A stretch of DNA of 64,000 nucleotides from Streptomyces sp. RPT161 (GTDB lineage Bacteria > Actinomycetota > Actinomycetes > Streptomycetales > Streptomycetaceae): assembly GCF_027533845.1 (NCBI RefSeq), contig NZ_JAPZVN010000025.1, forward strand, positions 28,522 through 92,521, given 5' to 3'. Within the stretch, counting starts at the first letter, position 1. Every line of letters starts with the position of its first letter. The translations under genes and the position numbers were made by a program. Under the pieces are notes generated by a model that did no database searches, was not told the DNA's origin, and saw nothing but the letters and a program-made list of their open reading frames with translations. Below, one piece after another: positions 42,441 to 50,754 of the stretch.

Positions 42441-42550
42441 GACCCGGTCTCCCGCGTCCGCGGGTCCGACGATCCATCTGACGGAGAAGTCCGCGACCAA
42501 GCCCTCGCGCACCCTGCCGCAAGCGGCTGGGGACCGGGCGGTCCGGGCCT

Positions 42551-42584
42551 GGGTGGAGAGCCGTCTCCACCCGAAGATACGGCG
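42551..42584 (+). repeat. Hairpin-GAAGATA repeat, copy B
   Basis: GGGTGGAGA-GCCG-TCTCCACCC hairpin (9-bp perfect stem, 42551-42572) followed by GAAGATACGGCG (42573-42584). It differs from copy A at 37180-37213 by only a few bases, including the loop. The two copies are in the same orientation. Confidence 0.55.
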
Positions 42585-42664
42585 GCCAGCCGACGTCAAT
42601 CGTGTGCCGCAAACCTAACTTTGAACCCATCAGGACATGGATCGAACGCGTTGGGGGCAGCGTC

Positions 42665-43303
42665 ATGAGTGGTCCACTGGAAATCGTACTGATCGTCGCG
42701 GCCGTGTGTTTCGTGATGGTTCGGCGCATGATCGGGGAGCCCGTACAGGCCAAGCGGTTGGTGGTGCTGCCCGCGGTTCTCGGGGCGATCGGACTGTCCG
42801 ACGTCTCGGGGGTGAGCCGGAACGCGACCGCGCTGCTGTTTCTGGTGGCGACGGCGGGCGCGAGCGTCCTGCTCGGGGTGCTGCGCGGGATGAGCGTTCG
42901 GCTTTCTAACCGCCAGGGCCTGGTGTTCGTGCGCTACACGGGCGTCACGGTGGCGTTGTGGGTGGTGAACCTCTTGGTCAAGTTCGGGGCCAACCTGGTG
43001 CTCGGCGCCGTCGATCCCCATGTCGCCGCCGCGGTGAGCAACAGCCTGCTGCTCACACTGGGGATCGGCATGCTCGCCGAGGGGCTGGTCGTGCTGGCCA
43101 GGGCGGTGCACGCGGACAGCCGCATCGCCTGGTCCAAGGGCGAGAACGGCGCACCGCACACCATGTCACCCGTCCTGGACGGCCTTCAGCGGCGCATCGC
43201 GGAGAACGCGGCATACGGCCCCGCGCAGCGCGCGGGTGACCTGTTCTCCTCTACGCTGGGCGCGCTCCGGGACACCGACTCCCGCCGCAGCCAGCGCAAC
43301 TGA
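42665..43303 (+). CDS. DUF1453-like integral membrane protein
   Basis: A 212-residue protein with an N-terminal helix (LEIVLIVAAVCFVMVRRMIG) and about five transmembrane segments, then a polar C-terminal tail of 60 residues. The pattern resembles the DUF1453/CcdC-like membrane family that is common next to two-component systems in actinomycetes. ATG 42665 has a purine-rich upstream. Only a few bases separate it from the histidine kinase gene, so it is likely co-transcribed and may be part of signal sensing. Confidence 0.7.
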   Translation: MSGPLEIVLIVAAVCFVMVRRMIGEPVQAKRLVVLPAVLGAIGLSDVSGVSRNATALLFLVATAGASVLLGVLRGMSVRLSNRQGLVFVRYTGVTVALWVVNLLVKFGANLVLGAVDPHVAAAVSNSLLLTLGIGMLAEGLVVLARAVHADSRIAWSKGENGAPHTMSPVLDGLQRRIAENAAYGPAQRAGDLFSSTLGALRDTDSRRSQRN

Positions 43304-43319
43304 AGAGGTGTGTCAGAGC

Positions 43320-44531
43320 GTGTCATCGACCGGACCTGACCTGGCCCCCGACGCACCCCGGCCCGGTGCAGCGGCCACCCGAAAGATCCTGGGCGGCTCC
43401 CGCTTCGCCGACGACCTGTTCCGGCCCTTCATCGCGGTCACGGCGATCGCGGTCACCGCGGCCGAGTTCCCGGACCACCGGCTCATCGCTCCAACTCTGA
43501 CGACGGCTCTGTTCGCCCTGGTATCGCTGATCGCCCTTGGCTCCAACCTGCCGTGGGACCGGCTGCCGGAGCAGTGGCAGATCGCCCTGGCGGCAACGTA
43601 CGCGGTGCTGGCCGCGGTGTTGCTTCCGCTGGCCCGGCCCACGTTGGCGCCGATGTTCGCCTTCATCGCCAGCGCCGTCGCCGGAGCCAAACTCCCCTCC
43701 CGCCGGGCCGCGTTCGGCGTGGCGATCACCGGGGCGCTCAGCTGCGCGGTGGCGGTGACGATCGTCAGCCATGTCGAACCGACACCGGGCCAGTGGCCGT
43801 GGTGGCTCGCTCTGTCGGTGGGCTTGCCGGTGTACATCGGCATATCCCGTCGGGACCGCCAGGACGCGGTGGACAGTGCCCGGCGTGCGGCCGCCGAGAC
43901 GCGGCGGGCTGCGGAGTGGGAGGCGCAGAACGCGGCCCTGAGGGAGCGCGGCCGGATCGCACGCGAGATCCACGACGTGCTGGGGCACTCGCTGTCCGGA
44001 ATCGCCCTCCAACTGGACATGGCCGACGCGCTCAGCGACAGCGGCCGAGCCGACGAAGCCACCGCGGCCATTCGCCGGGCGCGCGCCATGGCGGTGGACA
44101 GCATCGCCGAGACCCGGCGCGCCGTACACGCGCTGCGTGAGGACACCCTTCCGCTGCATGAGGCGCTGCGCCTGATGGCGGACGGCGAGCAGGTCGACTT
44201 CACACTTCGCGGGGAGGTCGCGGCGGTGACGGTCGAGACCGCGCAGACGGTGATCCGCGCAGCACAGGAGGCACTGACCAACGCCGTCAAGTACGCTCCC
44301 GGAGCGGCGCGGACGATGACCTTGGAGTTCCGGTCCGACTCCGTGCTGCTCACCGTCGTCAACGGACCGAGCGAGCGGCGGCACCCCGCGTCGGTCGCCC
44401 AGGGCACCGGGGTGGGGCTGGTGGGAATGCGCGAGCGTGCCGCGCTGCTGGGAGGAACTCTGCGAGCTGGCCCCGACGTTGACGGCGGTTCGGGTGCCGG
44501 GTGGATCGTGAGGCTGGAGGTGCCGAGGTGA
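43320..44531 (+). CDS. NarL-type sensor histidine kinase
   Basis: A 403-residue membrane kinase. Four to five hydrophobic segments (about residues 30-170) form a small membrane sensor without large external loops. The DHp domain is RGRIAREIHDVLGHSLSGIA near 213-232 with the phospho-accepting His, and the HATPase domain has the N box AAQEALTNAVKYA near 316 and G boxes GTGVGLVGMRERAALLGG near 362. GTG 43320 is chosen (GAGG 11 bases upstream); GTG 43308 overlaps that site. Its stop overlaps the response regulator start (GTGA). Confidence 0.85.
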   Translation: MSSTGPDLAPDAPRPGAAATRKILGGSRFADDLFRPFIAVTAIAVTAAEFPDHRLIAPTLTTALFALVSLIALGSNLPWDRLPEQWQIALAATYAVLAAVLLPLARPTLAPMFAFIASAVAGAKLPSRRAAFGVAITGALSCAVAVTIVSHVEPTPGQWPWWLALSVGLPVYIGISRRDRQDAVDSARRAAAETRRAAEWEAQNAALRERGRIAREIHDVLGHSLSGIALQLDMADALSDSGRADEATAAIRRARAMAVDSIAETRRAVHALREDTLPLHEALRLMADGEQVDFTLRGEVAAVTVETAQTVIRAAQEALTNAVKYAPGAARTMTLEFRSDSVLLTVVNGPSERRHPASVAQGTGVGLVGMRERAALLGGTLRAGPDVDGGSGAGWIVRLEVPR

Positions 44532-45193
44532 GCGGGAACATCAGGCTGGTGGTCGTGGACGACCAGACGGCCGTGCGCGAGGCGTTGGCGGTCATGCTGG
44601 ACCTGGCCGAGGACGTGGACGTGGTGGCGACCGCGACCAACGGCCAGGAGGCGCTGGCGGTGGTCGCCGAGCACGGGCCCGATGTGGTCCTGATGGACCT
44701 GAACATGCCGGTGATGGACGGCGTCGAGGCCACCGGGCGCATCCACGCCGACCACCCCGAGGCCACCGTGGTCGTGCTGACCACCTTCGAGGACGACGAG
44801 TCCATCATGGCCGCCTTGCAGGCCGGTGCCAGCGGCTACCTGACAAAGGAGGCCGACCGAGCCACCATCTTGCAGTCCGTGCGCAGCGCCGCCCAGGGCC
44901 AGACCGTGCTCGCCCCGGAGGTGCAGCGACGCCTGCTCACCCTGGCCACCCAGCGCCTGCAACCCGCGGCCGACCCGGCCCCGACACTGACGACGCGGGA
45001 ACGCGAGGTACTGCGCCTGATCGGGGAAGGACTGCGCAACCGGGAGATCGCCGCCCGCCTCGTCATCAGCGAGGCCACCGTCAAGACGCACATCAACAAC
45101 CTTTTCACCAAGGCAGATCTGCACTCCCGAGCCGATGCCGTCCGCTACGCACTCAGCGTCCAACTACCGGAAGTCTCCGCAACCGGGCGCTGA
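44528..45193 (+). CDS. NarL/FixJ-type response regulator
   Basis: A 221-residue regulator. Receiver: acidic DDQ near residues 9-11, phosphorylatable Asp in DVVLMDLNMPVMDG near 55, Thr in VVLTTFEDD and Lys in GYLTKEAD. C-terminal LuxR HTH: TTREREVLRLIGEGLRNREI and SEATVKTHINNLFTK near 155-195. The start overlaps the kinase stop, making a clear two-component pair with the membrane protein upstream. Target genes are unknown. Confidence 0.92.
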   Translation: MSGNIRLVVVDDQTAVREALAVMLDLAEDVDVVATATNGQEALAVVAEHGPDVVLMDLNMPVMDGVEATGRIHADHPEATVVVLTTFEDDESIMAALQAGASGYLTKEADRATILQSVRSAAQGQTVLAPEVQRRLLTLATQRLQPAADPAPTLTTREREVLRLIGEGLRNREIAARLVISEATVKTHINNLFTKADLHSRADAVRYALSVQLPEVSATGR

Positions 45194-45251
45194 CAGGCGT
45201 CGAGGCGAGGTGAACGCCGGAGGGCGGATTCGGTGATCCGCGGCGGCGTGG

Positions 45252-45776
45252 TCAGGCGCTGAGTTCGGGTGGGACTGTCGCTCCGAGGGCAGTGAGCAGG
45301 TCGGCGACCAGGGCGTCGAGCTCGGTGCCGACCGCCGTGATGTCCGGGTTTCCCAGTGATGCGAACAACGTGCTGGGCTGGTCGATGGCGAAGCGGGTGT
45401 GGCCCGTCCGGTCGGTGTGGATCACCACACGCAGGGGTGCGTAGAGCATGGCCGTCGGGTCGTGGCGGAACATGCGCTCGGCGATGACGTGGTTGCCCAT
45501 CAGGTACTCGGTGCACTGCCAGCCCGATCCCGATCCGGCCATGAGCGCGGTGACGTCGGCCTGCCAGTAGACCATGAATCCGTGCGGAGCGTTGACCTCG
45601 GCCTGTTCCAGAACGGCGTCCCAGTCGGCGAGTCGACCGAACCGGGCGAGATCCGCGGCGGGGACCAGTTCGCCGAACCGCTCGATCGCGCGGTCGTACG
45701 GCAGCGGCAGTGGAACCGAGAGGTGCCGTACCTGGAATGTGGCCACGGCCGTGGATGCCGTCGGATCGGTGCTCAT
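45252..45776 (-). CDS. DUF302-like protein
   Basis: A 174-residue soluble protein. The pattern VYWQADVTALMAGSGSGWQC and YLMGNHVIAERMFRHDPTAMLYAPLRVVIH is that of DUF302 domain proteins, small antiparallel folds of unknown role sometimes linked to sulfur or heme stress. ATG 45776 has AAGGA upstream; the frame stays open to an ATG at 45968 and an N-terminal extension with one hydrophobic segment (SLILVAVAAAHVSSAG) cannot be excluded. It ends 58 bases from the response regulator, in the opposite direction. Confidence 0.72.
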   Translation of the reverse strand: MSTDPTASTAVATFQVRHLSVPLPLPYDRAIERFGELVPAADLARFGRLADWDAVLEQAEVNAPHGFMVYWQADVTALMAGSGSGWQCTEYLMGNHVIAERMFRHDPTAMLYAPLRVVIHTDRTGHTRFAIDQPSTLFASLGNPDITAVGTELDALVADLLTALGATVPPELSA

Positions 45777-45979
45777 GGCGGTTCCTTCCGGGGGAGCGGT
45801 GGTGATGGACGGCATGTTCACGTTGGATGTGTTGACCGCGGGTTTGAACGGCTTCAGGCCGCCCAGGAAGCCTGCTGAACTGACGTGCGCAGCCGCGACC
45901 GCCACCAGGATGAGCGAGTCGCCCCCGTGCCGCCACTGGGCGCGCCAGGGATCGCGTGCGTCAGCCATCGTGCGGGCCG

Positions 45980-46687
45980 TCACGGCGGGCACGCACCATC
46001 CGTGCGCAGGAGTTCGACGAGGGTGCGCAGGACGAAGAAGTTCGGGACCTCGGACACCACGGTTCCCAGGCCGTGCCACTTTCCGGCGATGTTGAGCTCG
46101 ACGGACCCGTTGTGGATCTCGATCCGCTCAACCAGCGGCCAGCGCGCGGAGACTTGCCCGGAGCCGACCTTCTCCTTGGTCAGCCAGATGTCGCCGAAGG
46201 CGAGTTGCTCCCCCTTGCCGAGAGCGGCCATCGCACGCGGCAACTGGACCTCGGTGACGGCTCGCTGGATCTCGGGCTGCCATACTTCCGCGTCGTGGAA
46301 GCCGCCGCACGAGGCGATCCTGGTCAAGCCGCGCTCCGGCCTACCGCACAGCGCGACTTGCTGCCCATGGACATCGGTGACCGCATAGGTTTCGAGATGA
46401 TGGTCCTGGTGTGAGGCGTATGCCCGAAACACGGATGTGCTGTCATAGCGGACGACATGGATCCGCCCGTTGACGGCAACGGTCATGCCATGCTCGTACA
46501 AGTCCAGCCGCGTGGCGGCGCGCTGGGCTTCCCGGATCGCCAGGATCCTCATGACCGCCGGGCAGCTTTTGTGCGCCAGTCCCGGAAAGGTGGCGTGCCG
46601 CCTGCCGATGCGCTCCCGGCCCGCCGCCTCGGAGATCCTCGCCAACAGCAACTCGTCATCGCCGTTTCGCGGGGTCTTTCGGGGCAC
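45980..46687 (-). CDS. DUF6585-like protein
   Basis: A 235-residue protein. LDLYEHGMTVAVNGRIHVVR near residues 61-80, AVTEVQLPRAMAALGKGEQL near 143-162, and GSVELNIAGKWHGLGTVVSE near 192-211 follow the repeated PH-like beta pattern of DUF6585 proteins in Streptomyces. No membrane segment. Function unknown. It lies upstream of the DUF302-like gene on the same strand. Confidence 0.65.
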   Translation of the reverse strand: MPRKTPRNGDDELLLARISEAAGRERIGRRHATFPGLAHKSCPAVMRILAIREAQRAATRLDLYEHGMTVAVNGRIHVVRYDSTSVFRAYASHQDHHLETYAVTDVHGQQVALCGRPERGLTRIASCGGFHDAEVWQPEIQRAVTEVQLPRAMAALGKGEQLAFGDIWLTKEKVGSGQVSARWPLVERIEIHNGSVELNIAGKWHGLGTVVSEVPNFFVLRTLVELLRTDGACPP

Positions 46688-46786
46688 GTCCAGATCCTCC
46701 GGTCGACGACAGCGAAGGCTGCCGGTGGCTCATCGGGGCAGGTTGGGCTTTTCGGTGACACCGCGGGGATACCACCCGAGCGCGGG

Positions 46787-47872
46787 TCAGCGGGCGGCCC
46801 TGGTTCGGGTACGGTCGCGTTCGACATCGTTCTCGCGCAGAACCACCTGGCGAGTCCGCCGCAGCAACTCGCCCGGGGCAACCCCCAGATCATCGGCCAG
46901 ATGACGGCGGGTGCGGTCGAACACGGCCAGCGCCTCGGTCCGTCGGCCGCTGCGGTGCAGGGCGCACATGAGCATCGCAGCGACCGGTTCGTTTTGGGGG
47001 TGCGCCACGGTGAGGGCGGACAACTCGGCGATCGCCTCGCGGTGTTGGCCCAGCCGCAGCTGCCAGTCCAGCTTCCGCTGGGCCAGGGCGATTCTGCGCT
47101 CGGCGAGCCGTAGCCGCTCCAACTCGGCGAACGGCCCGGGCAGTCCGGCCAACGGCTCGCCGCGGAAGAGGTCCAGCGCCCGGGAGCAGGCACGCACCGC
47201 CTCGGCCAGATCGCCGGCTCGTTCGGCCGCTCCCGCCGCGGAGACGAGTTCCTCCATGCGCGCCACGTCCACCTCGACCGCGTTCCGGGCGAACCGGTAG
47301 CCGCACCGGTCACGGGTGATCACGGACTCCGGGCTGTCCCCGAGGCGCAGGATCTTGCGGAGCCGGTAGATGTAGACCGGCACGACGTTCCCGATCGGCG
47401 GCGCCATCCCCCATACCCCGTCGAGCAGTTCCTGCTGGCTGACCGCCCGATCCGGGCACAGCGCCAACACCGCCAGTACGGCCTGCTGGCGCACCGGCCC
47501 CAGGTCCACCGGCCGCCCGGCCTGCCACGCCAGCAACGGGCCGAGTACGGAGATGCGCAGCCACGGATCGGGCACGGGGACCGCCCGCCGGACGGTGATC
47601 CGCGGTGCCGCGGTCACCGTGTGCCCGCGCGGACCCTGGCCGGGGATCACCAGGCCGCAGTCGAAGGCGTGCACGATGGCGGCGGCCCGGTCGCGCAGCC
47701 CGAGCTTGGCGAGGATCCGGCCGAGGCGTTCGGCTACGGCGTGCTCGGGAACGGCGAGGGCGGCGGCGATCTCCCCCTCCCTCATGCCGCAGCCGATCGC
47801 ATACAGAACCTCGCGCTCCTGGTCGGTGAGCACGGTGGCGGTCGGTTGGTCGGCGGTCGCGGTCGTCGGCAT
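46787..47872 (-). CDS. LuxR-HTH/SARP fusion regulator (BTAD domain)
   Basis: A 361-residue regulator with three parts. Residues 12-75 are a LuxR-type HTH (LTDQEREVLYAIGCGMREGE then IAAALAVPEHAVAERLGRIL). Residues 105-200 are an OmpR-type winged helix (LRISVLGPLLAWQAGRPVDL; LGPVRQQAVLAVLALC). Residues 205-345 are the bacterial transcriptional activation domain with DVARMEELVSAAGAAERAGD and HRSGRRTEALAVFDRTRRHL. The last two parts define the SARP/AfsR type that activates antibiotic clusters; an added N-terminal LuxR HTH is unusual. ATG 47872 has GGGAG 6 bases upstream. No biosynthetic cluster is adjacent. Confidence 0.85.
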   Translation of the reverse strand: MPTTATADQPTATVLTDQEREVLYAIGCGMREGEIAAALAVPEHAVAERLGRILAKLGLRDRAAAIVHAFDCGLVIPGQGPRGHTVTAAPRITVRRAVPVPDPWLRISVLGPLLAWQAGRPVDLGPVRQQAVLAVLALCPDRAVSQQELLDGVWGMAPPIGNVVPVYIYRLRKILRLGDSPESVITRDRCGYRFARNAVEVDVARMEELVSAAGAAERAGDLAEAVRACSRALDLFRGEPLAGLPGPFAELERLRLAERRIALAQRKLDWQLRLGQHREAIAELSALTVAHPQNEPVAAMLMCALHRSGRRTEALAVFDRTRRHLADDLGVAPGELLRRTRQVVLRENDVERDRTRTRAAR

Positions 47873-48039
47873 GGCGGCTCCCTGTTCTCCGGATTGGCCG
47901 GCGCCGTCGATGCTGGTTCTGGCGTTGGACAGGGGACAGGCCAAACCACCGGCCGTATCCGGCCGGTTGCCGCGCTAGAGTCCCTCACCTGGGGAAACGT
48001 GTGAAAGGGCGACACTTCAGATGGGGGAGGCTGTGAGTT

Positions 48040-50400
48040 GTGGCCAGTGAGTTCGGCCTGCTGCTACGGCGGCTGCGGCACCAGGCGGGAATGACCCAGG
48101 AGGCCTTGGCGGAGCGCGCAGGGGTGGGAGTGCGTACCGTTCGCGGCCTGGAGACCGGCGAGCGCGCCGACCCGCGGGTGGCCACGGTGCGGCTGCTGGC
48201 CGATGCGTTGCAGCTGCGGCCCGAGGAACGCGAGGAACTGCTGAGGGCTGCCGTCCGTCGGACTGCGGAGGGGAACCGGCAGGACGAGTCCGGCGACCGC
48301 CTCCAGCCAGGCGCGGGCGAGCCAGGCGCGGAGGAGTCGGGCTCGGCGCGGTCGGGGTCGGCGGCGCACGACGCGCTGGCCGATGTGGCCGAGCAACTCG
48401 CGCAGGCGGTGGCCGCACGCTGGCAACGCGAGGAGGAGCAACGGCAGGTACAGGATCCGTTCCCGCTCCCCGTGCGCTGGCGGTCGGCCTCTGAGGAACT
48501 GACTGACCACTGGGCCAACATCCGCCGTCTTCCGGCCGGCAGCACACACGGTCCACTGGACCTGAGCGGCCGGCTGGACGGGATCGTGGAGATGTACCGG
48601 CGGATCCCCTCCGGGCGACTGGTGGTGCTGGGCCGGTCCGGCTCGGGCAAGACGATCCTGACCGTGCGGTTCGTCCTGGACCACCTGAAGTCACGGGCCC
48701 GCGCCGAAGCCGTCCCAGTGATCTTCAGCATCGGCTCGTGGAGCCCCACGACCGTGACCTTGAGGGACTGGCTGGCCGGTCAACTGATGCGCGACCACCC
48801 CGGTCTGGCTGCCGCGGCCCCCGGCGGGGTGAGCCTGGCCGCCGCCCTGGTCGAGACCGGCCGAGTGCTCCCCGTACTGGACGGCTTCGACGAGATCGCC
48901 GACGGTCTGCGGCGCCCCGCGCTGGAAGCGCTCAACGCCACCAACCTGCCCCTGCTGCTGACCAGCCGCCCGGTCGAATACGGCGCCGCGGTGGCCGAGA
49001 CCGACGTGCTGACCTCGGCCGCCGCGGTCGAGCTGACCGATCTCACGCTGAGCGACCTGGCCGACTACCTGCCGCGCACCATACGCAAGGCCAGCGGCGC
49101 GGATCCGGGGGCGACCGCCTGGGACCCCGTGCTGACCGAACTGCGCGAGCGGCCGCACAGCAAGGCCAGCGCCAATCTCACCGCGGTGCTCGCCACTCCG
49201 CTGATGGTCGCTCTGGCGCGTACCGTCTACAGCGACACCCCTGAACACGACCCCGCCACACTCCTGGACACAGACCGGTTCAACAGCCCCGAGAAGCTGG
49301 AGGACCACCTCCTGGACAACTTCCTCCCCACCGTCTACCGCCGCCGACCCGAGCACCGCCCAACCAGCAGGCGGGGCCGCGGTTTCGACCCCGAACGCGC
49401 CCAGTACTGGCTCGGCTACCTCGCCCACCATCTGACCCGACTCGGCACCCCCGACCTGGCCTGGTGGCGACTCGGCTGCGGACTGCGCCGCTCCACGCGC
49501 ACCCTGGTGACCGCGCTGGTCACGGCGGTGGCCATCGCGCTCGTCGACTGCTGTGTCGGCACGATCTTCGACCCGCTCGGGTTCCAACTCGTGGACGGAA
49601 TGGTGGCCGGTCTGCTGTCCGGGCCCATGTTCGGGCTCGCCTACTGGCTCGTTGTCGCGGCCAGGGACACGGCGGTGGCGCCGTCCAGTGTGCGCATGAA
49701 GATCCTCGGCAGGTCGGGGAAGACCCGGCACAGGACCATCCCACGACTCGCGATCGGGTTGCTCTGCGGGCTGGCCTTCGGCTTCGGCTACGGGTTCCTG
49801 CGCGGAGTGCTCAACGGCTTCATCCGGGGCGTCGGGCTGTCGGTCGGGCTGGACATGGGGCTCGCCGACGGACTCTTCTACGGGCTCGTGTTCGGCCTCG
49901 GCGCCGGGCTCGCCTTCGGCTTCCTGACCCTGCTGGAAACCCCCTTCGACATCAGGTCCGCGGTCAACCCGCCCAGCCTGCTGAGGACGAACCGCAGAAC
50001 CGTGGCCACCCAAATCATGGTGTGGGCCCCCGTGTTCGGGCTGCTGGTCGGCACCGGAGCCGGACTGGTGGTCCGACCCATGCAGGGGCTGCTGGGGCCG
50101 CTGGTCTGGAGCGTCACGGCAGGGCTCAAGCTCGGAATCGTGAGCGGTCTCAGCGGTGCGCTCGGCTACGCGCTGGCGCTGACCGCGTGGGGCCAGTGGG
50201 CGGTGCTCTCCCGGATCTGGCTGCCGTTGACCGGGCGGCTGCCCTGGGCCGTGATGACGTTCCTTGAGGACGCCTACCAGCGCGGTGTGCTGCGCCAGGT
50301 CGGCGCGGTCTACCAGTTCCGCCACGCCCGGTTGCAGCACCACCTCAACCGCGCTTACCAGACACCCCGCACCCCGAGCCAGGCGCCGGGCCAGAGGTAG
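48040..50400 (+). CDS. XRE-NACHT NTPase with multi-pass membrane C-terminus
   Basis: A 786-residue STAND-type protein. Residues 4-66 are an XRE helix-turn-helix (LRHQAGMTQEALAERAGVGV, then RTVRGLETGER). Residues 190-350 are NACHT: Walker A GRSGSGKT near 198-205, Walker B LPVLDGFDEIADG near 279-291, sensor-1 LPLLLTSRP near 304. Residues about 485-720 hold seven or so glycine-rich transmembrane segments (GLLCGLAFGFGYGFLRG). The end has AVYQFRHARLQHHL, a tail motif seen in actinomycete NACHT proteins. GTG 48040 has GGGAGG 9 bases upstream. NACHT proteins are stress or phage sensors; function here is unproven. It is followed by two small membrane/exported protein genes. Confidence 0.85.
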   Translation: MASEFGLLLRRLRHQAGMTQEALAERAGVGVRTVRGLETGERADPRVATVRLLADALQLRPEEREELLRAAVRRTAEGNRQDESGDRLQPGAGEPGAEESGSARSGSAAHDALADVAEQLAQAVAARWQREEEQRQVQDPFPLPVRWRSASEELTDHWANIRRLPAGSTHGPLDLSGRLDGIVEMYRRIPSGRLVVLGRSGSGKTILTVRFVLDHLKSRARAEAVPVIFSIGSWSPTTVTLRDWLAGQLMRDHPGLAAAAPGGVSLAAALVETGRVLPVLDGFDEIADGLRRPALEALNATNLPLLLTSRPVEYGAAVAETDVLTSAAAVELTDLTLSDLADYLPRTIRKASGADPGATAWDPVLTELRERPHSKASANLTAVLATPLMVALARTVYSDTPEHDPATLLDTDRFNSPEKLEDHLLDNFLPTVYRRRPEHRPTSRRGRGFDPERAQYWLGYLAHHLTRLGTPDLAWWRLGCGLRRSTRTLVTALVTAVAIALVDCCVGTIFDPLGFQLVDGMVAGLLSGPMFGLAYWLVVAARDTAVAPSSVRMKILGRSGKTRHRTIPRLAIGLLCGLAFGFGYGFLRGVLNGFIRGVGLSVGLDMGLADGLFYGLVFGLGAGLAFGFLTLLETPFDIRSAVNPPSLLRTNRRTVATQIMVWAPVFGLLVGTGAGLVVRPMQGLLGPLVWSVTAGLKLGIVSGLSGALGYALALTAWGQWAVLSRIWLPLTGRLPWAVMTFLEDAYQRGVLRQVGAVYQFRHARLQHHLNRAYQTPRTPSQAPGQR

Positions 50401-50538
50401 CGACCTGCCCACCCCAGACGCGGCGGCCCACGCCGCTTCATGGCGATTTCATCGGCCGCTCCTAGCGTCCGGCGTGAACGTGTTCGTGGTCGCGCCTGAT
50501 CGTCAAGTGCGCGATGCCATGGGGGAGTGGAGTCTTTG

Positions 50539-50754
50539 GTGACCGATTTGCTGCACAAGCTGGTCTCTGCCGCCATCGCCGGCGGGCTGATCGCGTTGGC
50601 GGGGCGGTTGGGCGCCCAGAGGCGCAGGCGGAAGGCCGCCGAGGCGGGGTCTGGCGAGGCGGGGGCTGCCACGCCAACCGCGGTCGAGGACCCTTCGCAG
50701 GCACCGCAGCGTCACGTCCGGCAGGCCGACCGCAGTCGGGATGGACTCGCATGA
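50539..50754 (+). CDS. Small single-pass membrane protein
   Basis: A 71-residue protein: TDLLHKLVSAAIAGGLIALAG forms a helix of borderline hydrophobicity (residues 2-22), followed by an Arg-rich stretch (RRRRKAA) and a polar tail. GTG 50539 is chosen because GGAG lies 6 bases upstream; GTG 50527 in the same frame is an alternative. It overlaps the next gene by four bases (ATGA). It lies downstream of the NACHT gene (139 bases) and may belong to the same transcript. No family recognised. Confidence 0.55.
   Translation: MTDLLHKLVSAAIAGGLIALAGRLGAQRRRRKAAEAGSGEAGAATPTAVEDPSQAPQRHVRQADRSRDGLA

Larger units (their letters stand above)
41779..42664. other. Degraded interval after the CGNR gene
   Basis: No intact gene in these 886 bases. 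The second half contains the P450 relic (42085-42440) and copy B of the hairpin repeat (42551-42584). The first 300 bases show nothing recognisable. Confidence 0.45.

Noticed and set aside
43313..45163. 616-codon minus-strand frame over the two-component genes
   Set aside because: The plus strand encodes a histidine kinase and response regulator with all catalytic motifs.
48691..50412. 573-codon minus-strand frame over the NACHT gene
   Set aside because: Antisense to Walker A/B-bearing NACHT coding sequence; repetitive His/Pro/Glu composition from glycine-rich helices read backwards.
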